Assembly: GCA_023700825.1 (NCBI GenBank)
Contig: JAMPYE010000141.1
Coordinates: 1 to 9,624 of the forward strand
DNA from: Thermoanaerobaculia bacterium
Lineage (GTDB): Bacteria > Acidobacteriota > Thermoanaerobaculia > Gp7-AA8
Direction: 5' to 3'
DNA: 9,624 bases
Shown here: piece by piece, positions 1 to 6,324 of the stretch
Numbering within the stretch: position 1 is the first letter of the stretch
How the letters are laid out: every line of letters starts with the position of its first letter
Made by a program: the position numbers and the translations under genes
Notes under the pieces: model-generated
Database searches by the model: none
What the model was told of the DNA's origin: nothing
Seen by the model: the letters and a program-made list of their open reading frames with translations, nothing else

Positions 1-219
1 ATCGATGGACCGCATCACGCCCAGCTCCTGGCGCTTCCAGAAAGTCTCGGGCCTGTCGGGAGTTTCCGAGGCACGCGCGTGCCGATCGATCCCGTCCCGA
101 ACCGCAGCGAAGCGCCGCGCGCAGTTCTCGCAACTCGCGAGATGAAGCGCGACCTCGGCATTCTCCCCGGGGAGGAACGCGTGTTCGATCAACTCGTCGT
201 TTGCATAATGAGATTTCAT
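1..219 (-). CDS. Anti-sigma factor, zinc-binding (ZAS/zf-HC2 type), N-terminal part
   Basis: This is a partial gene: 73 codons are visible and the frame is open to the left edge. The translation begins MKSHYANDELIEHAFLPGEN. At about residues 29-36 it contains HLASCENC, the H-x3-C-x2-C signature of zinc-binding anti-sigma domains, followed by an Arg-rich helix. In this family the small domain binds the cognate ECF sigma factor and blocks its access to RNA polymerase. The start is well supported. The ATG overlaps the stop of the upstream sigma gene as ATGA (216-219) and has GGAGGA six bases upstream, so the two are translationally coupled and are very likely cognate partners. A membrane segment or sensor domain may follow beyond the window, so it cannot be said whether the protein is soluble or membrane bound. 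Confidence 0.85.
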   Translation of the reverse strand, partial: MKSHYANDELIEHAFLPGENAEVALHLASCENCARRFAAVRDGIDRHARASETPDRPETFWKRQELGVMRSID

Positions 220-854
220 CGTGTTTCCTCCGCGGCGTCTTTCGACCCCGCCCACGGCTGCAGCTCTTTCCTGACCTTGTGAACCGCTCGGAAAAGATGA
301 GCCCTCACCGTGCCCGGCGCCAGATCGAGAATCTTCGCGATCTCCTCGAGCGCCATGTCTTCGTAGTGCCGCAACCGGAAGATGATCTTCTGCTGTGCCG
401 AGAGCCCGTCCACGGCCCGCTCGATCGCGCCTCCGATCTGCGAGGCCATCAGCTCCTGCTCGGCACCGGGCCGTTCGTCCGCGACGTCGAGCTCCGGGCT
501 CTCGTCGTCGCCGCCGCCGTTCTGTCCGATCGGGATCAGCCTCCAGCGACGGCCCCGCAACTGGTCGCGGCTCTTGTTGATGGCGATGCGAGTGAGCCAG
601 GTCTCAAACTCGCTCCTGCCCTCGAACTTCGCGAGGTTCATGTAGGCCGTCACGAGGGTGTCCTGCGTGATCGTGTCGGCGTCGGAGTCGTTCCTGACGA
701 TTGCGAATGCCATCCTGAAGATCCGTTTCTGGTATCGCGAGACGATCAGCGCGTAGCCCGCCTGGTCGCCGCCGAGAGTCTGGTCGATCAGCTCTCGGTC
801 GGACGGCCCGTCCTGTCGGTTCAAGAGGCGTAAGTTCGCCATCGTCACGTGCAT
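216..854 (-). CDS. ECF-type RNA polymerase sigma factor (sigma-70 family, RpoE-like)
   Basis: The protein has 212 residues, a typical ECF length. Sigma region 2 covers about 35-101 (YALIVSRYQKRIFRMAF, then a DAD-x-TQDT-x-V-x-AY segment and a FETWLTRIAINKSRDQLR helix for -10 recognition). A hydrophilic Gly/Asp/Glu linker covers about 102-143. Region 4 covers about 144-198, with a helix-turn-helix (LEEIAKILDLAPGTVRAHLF) for -35 recognition. Regions 1 and 3 are absent, as expected. It directs RNA polymerase to a dedicated promoter set and is presumably held in check by the anti-sigma factor encoded by the overlapping downstream gene. The MCP/solute-binding fusion gene ends 57 bases upstream on the same strand. 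The ATG at 854 gives the longest form, but an ATG at 842 is equally plausible, since neither has a convincing ribosome site. No confident autoregulatory promoter was seen in 855-911. The signal and regulon cannot be read from this window. Confidence 0.93.
   Translation of the reverse strand: MHVTMANLRLLNRQDGPSDRELIDQTLGGDQAGYALIVSRYQKRIFRMAFAIVRNDSDADTITQDTLVTAYMNLAKFEGRSEFETWLTRIAINKSRDQLRGRRWRLIPIGQNGGGDDESPELDVADERPGAEQELMASQIGGAIERAVDGLSAQQKIIFRLRHYEDMALEEIAKILDLAPGTVRAHLFRAVHKVRKELQPWAGSKDAAEETR
226..231 (-). promoter_or_regulatory. Shine-Dalgarno site of the anti-sigma gene
   Basis: On the minus strand this reads GGAGGA, six bases before the ATG at 219. It lies inside the last codons of the sigma gene. 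It fixes the start of the anti-sigma gene, which is too truncated by the window edge to be judged by ORF length. Confidence 0.75.
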
Positions 855-911
855 GAGACGAACCGGCCGGCCGCGACGTTTACATCCGGGTACGGAACCG
901 CGGGCGGAGGG

Positions 912-3900
912 CTATCGCTCGATCCAGATCGAATGGTACCGGACCGGGGGCGGAACGAGGTGGGTCCGCAGCCCGCGAACCTCCGGCTTGTGCGCGGCGA
1001 AGAAACGATCGTGGAAGAGGTAGACCATCGGCGCGTCGTCGACGGCGCGCCGGTTGAGCTGGCGATAGATCTCGATCCGACGGTCCAGGTCGTTGGTCGA
1101 CCGTGCTTCCTCGATGAGCGCGTCCCATTTCCCTTCCGGGAAGTTCATGCCGAGGATCGTGCCGGAGGAGCTGTGGAAGAAGATGTAGAAGAAGTTGTCG
1201 GAGTCGGGAAAATCGGCGTACCAGTTTCCACAGCCGATCAGGTCGTGGCCCCTGCGCTCGCGCGCTTTGCGCGCTTCTTCGGCAGAATGCTCCGACACTT
1301 CGACCTTGATTCCGATTTCTGCGAGATCCTCGATGATCAGCGGGATCATGCCCGAGTTGTAAAACTCGTCGGTGTCCCATCGGAAGTACCGGACGCGGAA
1401 GCCGGCGGCGTATCCAGCGCGGCGCATCAGACTCCGAGCCTTTTCGGGATCGTAGCCCAACCCTTTGAGGTCGGGCTCGTAGCCGAGCAGGCCGGGCGGG
1501 AGAACGGAGTCCGCCTCGACCCCCAGGCCGGAGAACACCTTCTGGTTGATCCGTTCCTTGTTGATGGCGTGCGTAAAGGCGTGGCGGACGTCGACGTGGC
1601 TGAACGGCCCGTGCGAGCAATCGTAGGTGATGTACGAGGTATGCAGCTGGATGTTGTCAATCAGGTACGGAGCGTACTGCGGGTCTTTCCGCATCTCCGA
1701 GACCACCGCGAGCGGCAGCCCGTGCGCGATGTCGAGCTCGCCGCGCATGAACGCCTCGGCGACTTCCCTCGCACTCTTGAGATCGAGCCGGAACTTCAGC
1801 GTGTCGATGTAGGGGAGGCCGCGGTGGAAGTAGGAGCGGCTGGAGCGAAGCGTCAGCGACTCTCCCGGACGCACGTCCTCGACCGCGAACGGCCCCGTGC
1901 CCGACCCGCGAAGTCCGAACGTCTCCTTGTCGCGCGCCTCGTCGATCGGGACGATCGCAGATTCGGCCATCGTCAACAGATGGACGAAGAAGGCAAGCGG
2001 CTCGGTGAGGCGGATGTCGACAGTGTGCTCGTCGACCGCGATCAGACCGGCGGCCGCGCGCGACTTGCCGGACATGACTTCGTCCGCCCCCACGACCGAC
2101 AGCATGATCCACTTTCCGGGCGAGTTGATCTCGCTCCACATGAGGCGGTTGAAGGTGCCGACGACGTCCTTCGACGTGAACGGGTTGCCGTTGTGGAAAT
2201 AGACCCCGCGGCGAAGATGGAACCGGTAGAGCGTCCCGTGCTCGAGGATCTCCCACTTTGTCGCGAGCCCGGGAACGAGCTCGGCTCCCTCACCGAACGT
2301 GACGAGCGTCTCGTGAACGGCGCGCTCCATGTAGCCGAGCGCCATGAACTGACAGTAAGCGGGGTCGAGCGTGAAGCGGTTCGGCAGGACCGTCGCGGTC
2401 GTGATCGATCCGCCTTTGGCCGGTGTCGCGAGGCTGAAGCGGTCGAGTTGCTGAGAGAGCAGCGACGACTCGTGCCGCAGAGTGTTCGCCATGACGGTAA
2501 GGTCGGACACCGAGAGGTTGGCCTCGCGCGTGCCACGTTCGACGGCCTTCGCCGACTTCACGATCGAGCCGCTCTCCGTGCTCAGGATCGAGGTCGACTC
2601 GACGACCGTGCTGACGGCCGTCATGATGTTCTCCATCGCCTGGCCGATCGCGCGGCTTCCGCTCTCCTGCTCTTCCATGGCGCGCCGGAGATGGTTCGTG
2701 TAGTCGCGAACGGTGGCGACCTGCTCGCCAATCTTGGACGAGGTCTTCGACTGCTCCTGCGTCGCACTCGCGGTCTGCTGAACCATCTTCGTGACTTCCT
2801 CGATGGCCTGCGTCGCCGCCTGGCTTCCACGGATCTGCTCCTCGGTGGCGCGTGCGATCTCCGCGATCGACTCGCTGGAACGCTGCGTGAGGTCGAGGAT
2901 CTTCTCGAGAACTCGCTCGGCACGGGCGGTGAGCGAGACGCCTTCGCCGACGCGCTCGCCGGTCGACTCCATCTGCGCCATCGCTTCTTCGACGCCGCGC
3001 TGAACGTTGAGGATCAGCGTGCGGATCTCCTCGGTCGACACCGACGTGCGCTCCGAGAGGTCGCGGATCTCGTCGGCGACGACCGCGAATCCCTTGCCGC
3101 GCTCTCCGGCCTGCGCTGCGATGATTGCAGCGTTCAGTGCGAGAAGGTTCGTCTGTCCGGCGATCTCGTCGATCACGCGAACGATCTCGCCGATCTCCTG
3201 CGAGCGCTCCACGAGCTGATTCAGGGAGAGCTTCGAGCCCTGAACGGTCTCGTTGATCTTGCGCATCCCTTCGACGGTGCTCGTGACCGCCTGCCGGCCC
3301 TCGATCGCGGCTTCGCGAACGCTCTCCGCGAAGTCGGTCGACTGCCGCGCGGAGCGTCCGATCTCGACCGTCGTCGCGTTCATCTCGACCATCGAGCTCG
3401 CGGTCTGCGTGGCGAATGACGAGAACGACTCGGTGTTCATCGCCACTTCGTTGATCGAGGCGATCATCTCGCTCACGGCCGAGGCTGCGAGCTCGACGAA
3501 CTCGGCGAGCCGGTCGGTGATGCGGCTGACTTCCTCGATGCTCGCCGACATCTGGAGCACGGAGGACGACGTCTCTTCTGCGTTGAGGGAGAGGTTCTCC
3601 ATGCTTTTCTGCACGGCATTGATCGACCGATCGATCTCGGTGACCGATCCCGACGTCGATTCCGCAGATCGCAGCTGCTCGGCGGAGATCTTCGCGAGGC
3701 TCTTGGCGCGCTCGTTGATCTGCTCGCTGACGTTGCTTACGTCAGAGGAGAGTTGGCCGAAGCGGCTGATCGTCCGCTCGAGGTTGAGGACCAGACCCCG
3801 CACGGCGGAAGCCATCTCCACCTGGCCGACCGTCCGGCTGATCTCGCTGGACGACATCGTGAGGTCGCCGGCCGTGATCTTGCTCAGCACCTTCGACGGC

Positions 3901-4112
3901 GAGCCGCCGCTGAGCGTCATCGCCTCCCGCGAGAAGACGAATCGAAGGCCGATGGCGCAACCACAGCCAATGACGGAGGCGACCACGACGAAAAGCAGCT
4001 GGCGGGCCGAGAGCTCGGTGAGCAGCGAGAGTGCGATCAGGAAGGCTGCGTAGCCGGCCGAAACTGCCCATAGAAGGCGATTGAAAAGTATCGGTCTAAG
4101 GCTCATCCCCAT
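912..4112 (-). CDS. Methyl-accepting chemotaxis protein fused to a family 5 solute-binding domain
   Basis: This 1066-residue protein has an unusual layout. Two hydrophobic segments (about 13-31 and 39-60) are separated by only some seven residues, so there is no periplasmic sensor loop. A HAMP-like stretch follows (about 64-112), then a long helical signalling region. The conserved MCP hairpin tip lies at about 311-356 (IDEIAGQTNLLALNAAI, then GERGKGFAVVADEIR), the segment that contacts CheA and CheW. Candidate methylation pairs are E179-E180, E424-E425 and E453-Q454; the last fits the [AST][AST]xx[EQ][EQ]xx[AST][AST] pattern exactly. From about 575 to 1060 comes a full SBP_bac_5 domain like DppA/OppA: LVPGLATKWEI, YRFHLRRGVYFHNG, PFTSKDVVGTFNRL, GTGPFAVEDV, HVDVRHAFTHAINKERI. 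There is no signal peptide or third membrane segment before it, so both parts should be cytoplasmic. The likely role is a chemoreceptor sensing a small ligand, perhaps a peptide or sugar, from inside; the ligand is unknown. M1 (4112) and M3 (4106) are both possible starts, and a weak -10 (TATGGT, 4127-4132) lies upstream. Confidence 0.93.
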   Translation of the reverse strand: MGMSLRPILFNRLLWAVSAGYAAFLIALSLLTELSARQLLFVVVASVIGCGCAIGLRFVFSREAMTLSGGSPSKVLSKITAGDLTMSSSEISRTVGQVEMASAVRGLVLNLERTISRFGQLSSDVSNVSEQINERAKSLAKISAEQLRSAESTSGSVTEIDRSINAVQKSMENLSLNAEETSSSVLQMSASIEEVSRITDRLAEFVELAASAVSEMIASINEVAMNTESFSSFATQTASSMVEMNATTVEIGRSARQSTDFAESVREAAIEGRQAVTSTVEGMRKINETVQGSKLSLNQLVERSQEIGEIVRVIDEIAGQTNLLALNAAIIAAQAGERGKGFAVVADEIRDLSERTSVSTEEIRTLILNVQRGVEEAMAQMESTGERVGEGVSLTARAERVLEKILDLTQRSSESIAEIARATEEQIRGSQAATQAIEEVTKMVQQTASATQEQSKTSSKIGEQVATVRDYTNHLRRAMEEQESGSRAIGQAMENIMTAVSTVVESTSILSTESGSIVKSAKAVERGTREANLSVSDLTVMANTLRHESSLLSQQLDRFSLATPAKGGSITTATVLPNRFTLDPAYCQFMALGYMERAVHETLVTFGEGAELVPGLATKWEILEHGTLYRFHLRRGVYFHNGNPFTSKDVVGTFNRLMWSEINSPGKWIMLSVVGADEVMSGKSRAAAGLIAVDEHTVDIRLTEPLAFFVHLLTMAESAIVPIDEARDKETFGLRGSGTGPFAVEDVRPGESLTLRSSRSYFHRGLPYIDTLKFRLDLKSAREVAEAFMRGELDIAHGLPLAVVSEMRKDPQYAPYLIDNIQLHTSYITYDCSHGPFSHVDVRHAFTHAINKERINQKVFSGLGVEADSVLPPGLLGYEPDLKGLGYDPEKARSLMRRAGYAAGFRVRYFRWDTDEFYNSGMIPLIIEDLAEIGIKVEVSEHSAEEARKARERRGHDLIGCGNWYADFPDSDNFFYIFFHSSSGTILGMNFPEGKWDALIEEARSTNDLDRRIEIYRQLNRRAVDDAPMVYLFHDRFFAAHKPEVRGLRTHLVPPPVRYHSIWIER

Positions 4113-4181
4113 CGCCGTCGGATGCTACCATAACGCTCCGGTTCCGTCGTCACTCGCGCGACGCCCGACAGGCTCGATCAC

Positions 4182-5057
4182 GTGGACAAGCACTTCCTGA
4201 TAAGGCGTGAACTCGTCAACGCGCGGCTCGTGAAGCTCGCGGCCGAGGCTAGCGCGCCTCACGTACTTCGCGCGCCGCTGGAAAAAGCGATCACCTCGCC
4301 GGGCAAGCGTGTCCGCGGAGTGCTGACGATGACGGTGGGTGAGGCGCTCGGCGCGCGCGGCGACAAACTCCTCGACGCGGCCGCCGCGTTCGAGCTCATC
4401 CACGCCTCGTCGCTGATCCTCGACGATCTTCCCTCGATGGACGACGCGGAGCTGCGGCGCGGCGAGCCGACGCTTCATCGCGCCTTCGGGGAAGACCTCG
4501 CGATTCTCGCCGCGGTCGCGCTGCTCAACCAGTCCTACACGCTCGTCGCGGCGAGTCACGCCGCTCTCAAGCCGCGGCGCTGGCCGCTCGCCGCCGTGAT
4601 CGATCGCGTCGTTCGAGCCGTAGGGTGGGACGGGACGATCGCCGGTGAGGCGGTCGACCTCCACTGTGAGGCGGAGACGCTCGACTTCCACACGCTCGAG
4701 TACATCCACTCTCGCAAGACGGGAGCGCTCTTCGTCGCGTCTGCCGCCGTCGGGGCGATGCTCGCGGGAGCGAGCGATGCGATGCTGGGGTCGGTCGAGG
4801 CCTACGCGAAGAACCTTGGGCTCGCGTTCCAGATCACCGACGACATCCTCGACGCGACCTCGTCGCCCGACGTCCTCGGAAAGGACGTAGGCAAGGACGA
4901 GGGGAAGCTCACCTTCGTCCGTCTCGCCGGAGTGGACGGCGCGCGGCAGTTGAACCGCGAGCTCATCGACACGAGCATCCGGGCGATCGCGCCGCTCGGG
5001 AGCGCCGCGGAACCGTTGCGCGCCCTGGCGACCATGCTGCGAGACCGCACCTCCTGA
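4182..5057 (+). CDS. Short-chain trans-prenyl diphosphate synthase (IspA/CrtE-like, polyprenyl synthetase family)
   Basis: The 291-residue protein matches the usual family size. It condenses isopentenyl diphosphate with an allylic diphosphate in the cytoplasm, feeding quinone side chains, undecaprenyl carrier or carotenoids. All signature elements are present: GKRVRG (41-46) for diphosphate binding; the first Asp-rich motif DDLPSMDDAELRRG (81-94), with the two-residue insert typical of bacterial type enzymes; K179 in SRKTGALF; and the second Asp-rich motif QITDDILD (217-224), followed by the LGKDVGKDEGKLTF segment. The residue five before the first motif is Ser76, a small side chain. A bulky aromatic here tends to stop elongation at C15, so a C20 product is possible, but product length cannot be decided from sequence. 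The GTG start at 4182 is the best candidate, with only a weak AGG upstream. It is divergent from the MCP fusion (69-base gap) and is followed by the riboswitch promoter, not by another gene. Confidence 0.92.
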   Translation: MDKHFLIRRELVNARLVKLAAEASAPHVLRAPLEKAITSPGKRVRGVLTMTVGEALGARGDKLLDAAAAFELIHASSLILDDLPSMDDAELRRGEPTLHRAFGEDLAILAAVALLNQSYTLVAASHAALKPRRWPLAAVIDRVVRAVGWDGTIAGEAVDLHCEAETLDFHTLEYIHSRKTGALFVASAAVGAMLAGASDAMLGSVEAYAKNLGLAFQITDDILDATSSPDVLGKDVGKDEGKLTFVRLAGVDGARQLNRELIDTSIRAIAPLGSAAEPLRALATMLRDRTS

Positions 5058-5078
5058 CCAGTCGTCACGAGTCGGTGA

Positions 5079-5106
5079 TTGACATTCCGTGGCCAACCGC
5101 TACATT
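5079..5106 (+). promoter_or_regulatory. Sigma70-like promoter of the c-di-AMP riboswitch
   Basis: A perfect -35 TTGACA (5079-5084), a 16-base spacer and -10 TACATT (5101-5106, four of six consensus bases) lie just upstream of the aptamer. Transcription would start near 5113, leaving a short leader before the first aptamer stem at 5130. The site lies 21 bases after the prenyl synthase stop, so the riboswitch RNA is probably transcribed on its own. Confidence 0.65.
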
Positions 5107-5129
5107 TGATGTCGCTGCCTCGAGCAGCA

Positions 5130-5267
5130 GCCTGTCAGCCGAATCCCCGTCAGGCAACGGGGAGCGGGGGACCCGATGTTCAGGCGACGGCTTGCCACCG
5201 TCCGGGGTGAATCCGGCTGAAAGCCGGACGGGCGTCCAGCCCGAATCCGACAGCTAACTCCGCAGGC
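5130..5267 (+). promoter_or_regulatory. Cyclic di-AMP riboswitch (ydaO-yuaA class) aptamer
   Basis: The conserved ydaO-yuaA blocks appear in the right order: CCGAATCCCC (5139-5148), AGCGGGGGACCC (5163-5174), GGGGTGAATCC (5204-5214) and CCCGAATCCGACAGCTAAC (5240-5258). Visible helices are P1 GCCTG/CAGGC (5130-5134 with 5263-5267), CCCCGT/ACGGGG (5145-5150 with 5157-5162), GACGG/CCGTC (5186-5190 with 5198-5202), TCCGGCT/AGCCGGA with a GAA loop (5212-5218 with 5222-5228) and CGGGC/GCCCG (5229-5233 with 5239-5243). The class binds two c-di-AMP molecules and usually turns off cell-wall hydrolase or potassium-uptake genes. A terminator follows 18 bases later, as expected for transcriptional control. 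What is odd is the target: the next element is a tRNA gene, not a protein gene. The aptamer type is a firm call; its regulatory target is open. Confidence 0.92.
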
Positions 5268-5285
5268 ACCGGAACGATGGGCGAG

Positions 5286-5320
5286 GGTGGAGCGCCGCCA
5301 TGCGGCGCTTCACCTTTTTT
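5286..5320 (+). terminator. Intrinsic terminator, expression platform of the riboswitch
   Basis: A 13-bp stem (5286-5298 with 5302-5314, one G-T pair) with a CAT loop is followed directly by six T residues (5315-5320). It is one of the strongest terminators in the window. An alternative pairing of CTCCGC (5258-5263, in the aptamer 3' strand) with GTGGAG (5287-5292, in the terminator 5' arm) would open it. That fits a switch in which ligand binding promotes termination. The stem is directly visible; the switching mechanism is inferred. Confidence 0.9.
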
Positions 5321-5360
5321 GTGGAAATTAGAGAAGCTCCGGCTTCGTTGTCCGGTCGCG

Positions 5361-5389
5361 TTGACAGCAGCGGCGCGCTCGACTATCGT
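5361..5389 (+). promoter_or_regulatory. Sigma70-like promoter of tRNA-Phe
   Basis: A perfect -35 TTGACA (5361-5366) is followed by a 17-base spacer and -10 TATCGT (5384-5389, four of six). The predicted start near 5396 lies about 22 bases before the mature tRNA 5' end. It gives the tRNA a promoter that does not depend on read-through from the riboswitch. Confidence 0.65.
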
Positions 5390-5417
5390 TCGCGTCTCGC
5401 CGCGTAAGCGGCACCGC

Positions 5418-5493
<76 letters not shown>

Positions 5494-5507
5494 CTCGTTA
5501 AGCCCTT

Positions 5508-5539
5508 CGCCCCGCCTTCCCGGCGGGGCGTTTCTCTTT
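5508..5539 (+). terminator. Intrinsic terminator after tRNA-Phe
   Basis: A GC-rich 9-bp stem CGCCCCGCC/GGCGGGGCG (5508-5516 with 5522-5530) with loop TTCCC is followed by TTTCTCTTT (5531-5539). It ends the tRNA transcript 15 bases after the CCA and separates it from rnc. Confidence 0.88.
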
Positions 5540-5565
5540 GGGAAAGACGCGGGAAACGGCTGCGC

Positions 5566-5571
5566 TATACT
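5566..5571 (+). promoter_or_regulatory. Candidate -10 element for rnc
   Basis: TATACT matches five of six bases of the sigma70 -10 consensus. No good -35 lies at the right distance. A start near 5578 would place the transcript 5' end within a few bases of the rnc GTG at 5582, so the message would be almost leaderless. That agrees with the lack of a visible ribosome-binding site. Confidence 0.45.
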
Positions 5572-5581
5572 CCAGCCTGAC

Positions 5582-6310
5582 GTGAATCTGACCGACGAAA
5601 GCCTCGACGAATTCGAAGAGCGGCTCGGGTACCGTTTCAAGGACCGTTCCATCGCCATCCGAGCCCTCACGCACAAGTCGTACTTCCACGAGGCGCGAGA
5701 GACGAGCCCGGGCGACAACGAGACGTTCGAGTTTCTCGGCGACTCGGTGCTCGGCTTCGTCGTCGGAGACGCGCTCTTCCGCCGCTTCCCGGAGCTCGAC
5801 GAGGGCGCACTTTCGAAGATCAAGGCGTTCATGGTCAGCGCTTCGGCTCTCGCCGCCAAGGCGCGGGCGAAGGGGCTGGGCGAGATGCTGCTCCTCGGAG
5901 TAGGCGAGGAGAAGTCGGGCGGCCGCCGCAAGGACTCACTCCTCGCGAACGTACTCGAGGCCGTCATCGCAGGCGTTTATCTCGATGGCGGAATCGAGGC
6001 GGCTAAAGCGTTGATCCTGAGCGCGTGGGACGGTGACCTGGAGAAGATCGACTCCCGCGACCTGCTCTTCCAGGACTACAAGACCGCACTCCAGGAGATC
6101 GCGCAGGCTCGCGGACTGTCTCTACCGGAGTATCGCGTCATCGACGAGTACGGTCCCGACCACGAGAAGCGATTCCTGGTCGAGGTCGTGCTCGACAATC
6201 AGGTTTCCGCGCGCGGCGAAGGGTCGTCGAAGAAGGAAGCGCAACAGCAGGCCGCCAAGGAAGCGCTGCGACTCCACGAGGCGCGGCTGGCTCCATCGGG
6301 AGCCGCCTGA
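5582..6310 (+). CDS. rnc: Ribonuclease III
   Basis: This 242-residue double-strand-specific endoribonuclease processes rRNA precursors and structured mRNAs as a cytoplasmic dimer. The catalytic domain (about 5-150) carries the signature NETFEFLGDSVLG (46-58), with E47, E50 and D54 matching E. coli E38, E41 and D45. E74 matches E65, and E126 matches E117. The position matching E. coli D114, a metal ligand, is N123 (KDSLLANVLEAV); the alignment is gapless with a constant offset of nine, so the substitution is real in this sequence. The double-stranded RNA-binding domain (about 164-232) has DYKTALQEIAQARG, then EYRVIDEYGPDHEKRF and GEGSSKKEAQQQAAKEAL. The GTG start has no clear Shine-Dalgarno site. 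A -10-like TATACT lies just upstream. The envC-like gene starts 14 bases after the stop, so they are probably co-transcribed. Confidence 0.95.
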   Translation: MNLTDESLDEFEERLGYRFKDRSIAIRALTHKSYFHEARETSPGDNETFEFLGDSVLGFVVGDALFRRFPELDEGALSKIKAFMVSASALAAKARAKGLGEMLLLGVGEEKSGGRRKDSLLANVLEAVIAGVYLDGGIEAAKALILSAWDGDLEKIDSRDLLFQDYKTALQEIAQARGLSLPEYRVIDEYGPDHEKRFLVEVVLDNQVSARGEGSSKKEAQQQAAKEALRLHEARLAPSGAA

Positions 6311-6324
6311 AGCGGGATGCCCCG

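Noticed and set aside
860..874. CCGGCCGG palindrome in the gap between the fusion gene and the sigma gene
   Set aside because: It is short, lacks a T-tract in either direction, and is common by chance in this base composition. It is not convincing as a terminator or operator.
849..3419. 856-codon open frame on the plus strand
   Set aside because: It is antisense to the MCP/solute-binding gene and arises from GC-rich codon bias. The translation is Arg/Asp/Leu-rich with no recognisable domain, while the minus strand encodes clear families throughout.
4125..5096. 323-codon open frame on the minus strand
   Set aside because: It is antisense to the prenyl synthase, whose motifs are complete. The shadow frame is Arg/Glu-rich without family features.
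5075..5257. 60-codon plus-strand open frame
   Set aside because: It lies across the riboswitch promoter and aptamer, has no ribosome site, and its bases are accounted for by the conserved RNA.
5130..5267. Cobalamin riboswitch as an alternative reading of the structured RNA
   Set aside because: The B12-box core is missing, whereas four conserved ydaO-yuaA blocks are present in order with compatible helices.
5333..5346. Small hairpin GAAGC-TCCG-GCTTC between the riboswitch terminator and the tRNA promoter
   Set aside because: It has only five pairs, with no T-tract and no conserved flanks, so it is probably chance in GC-rich DNA.
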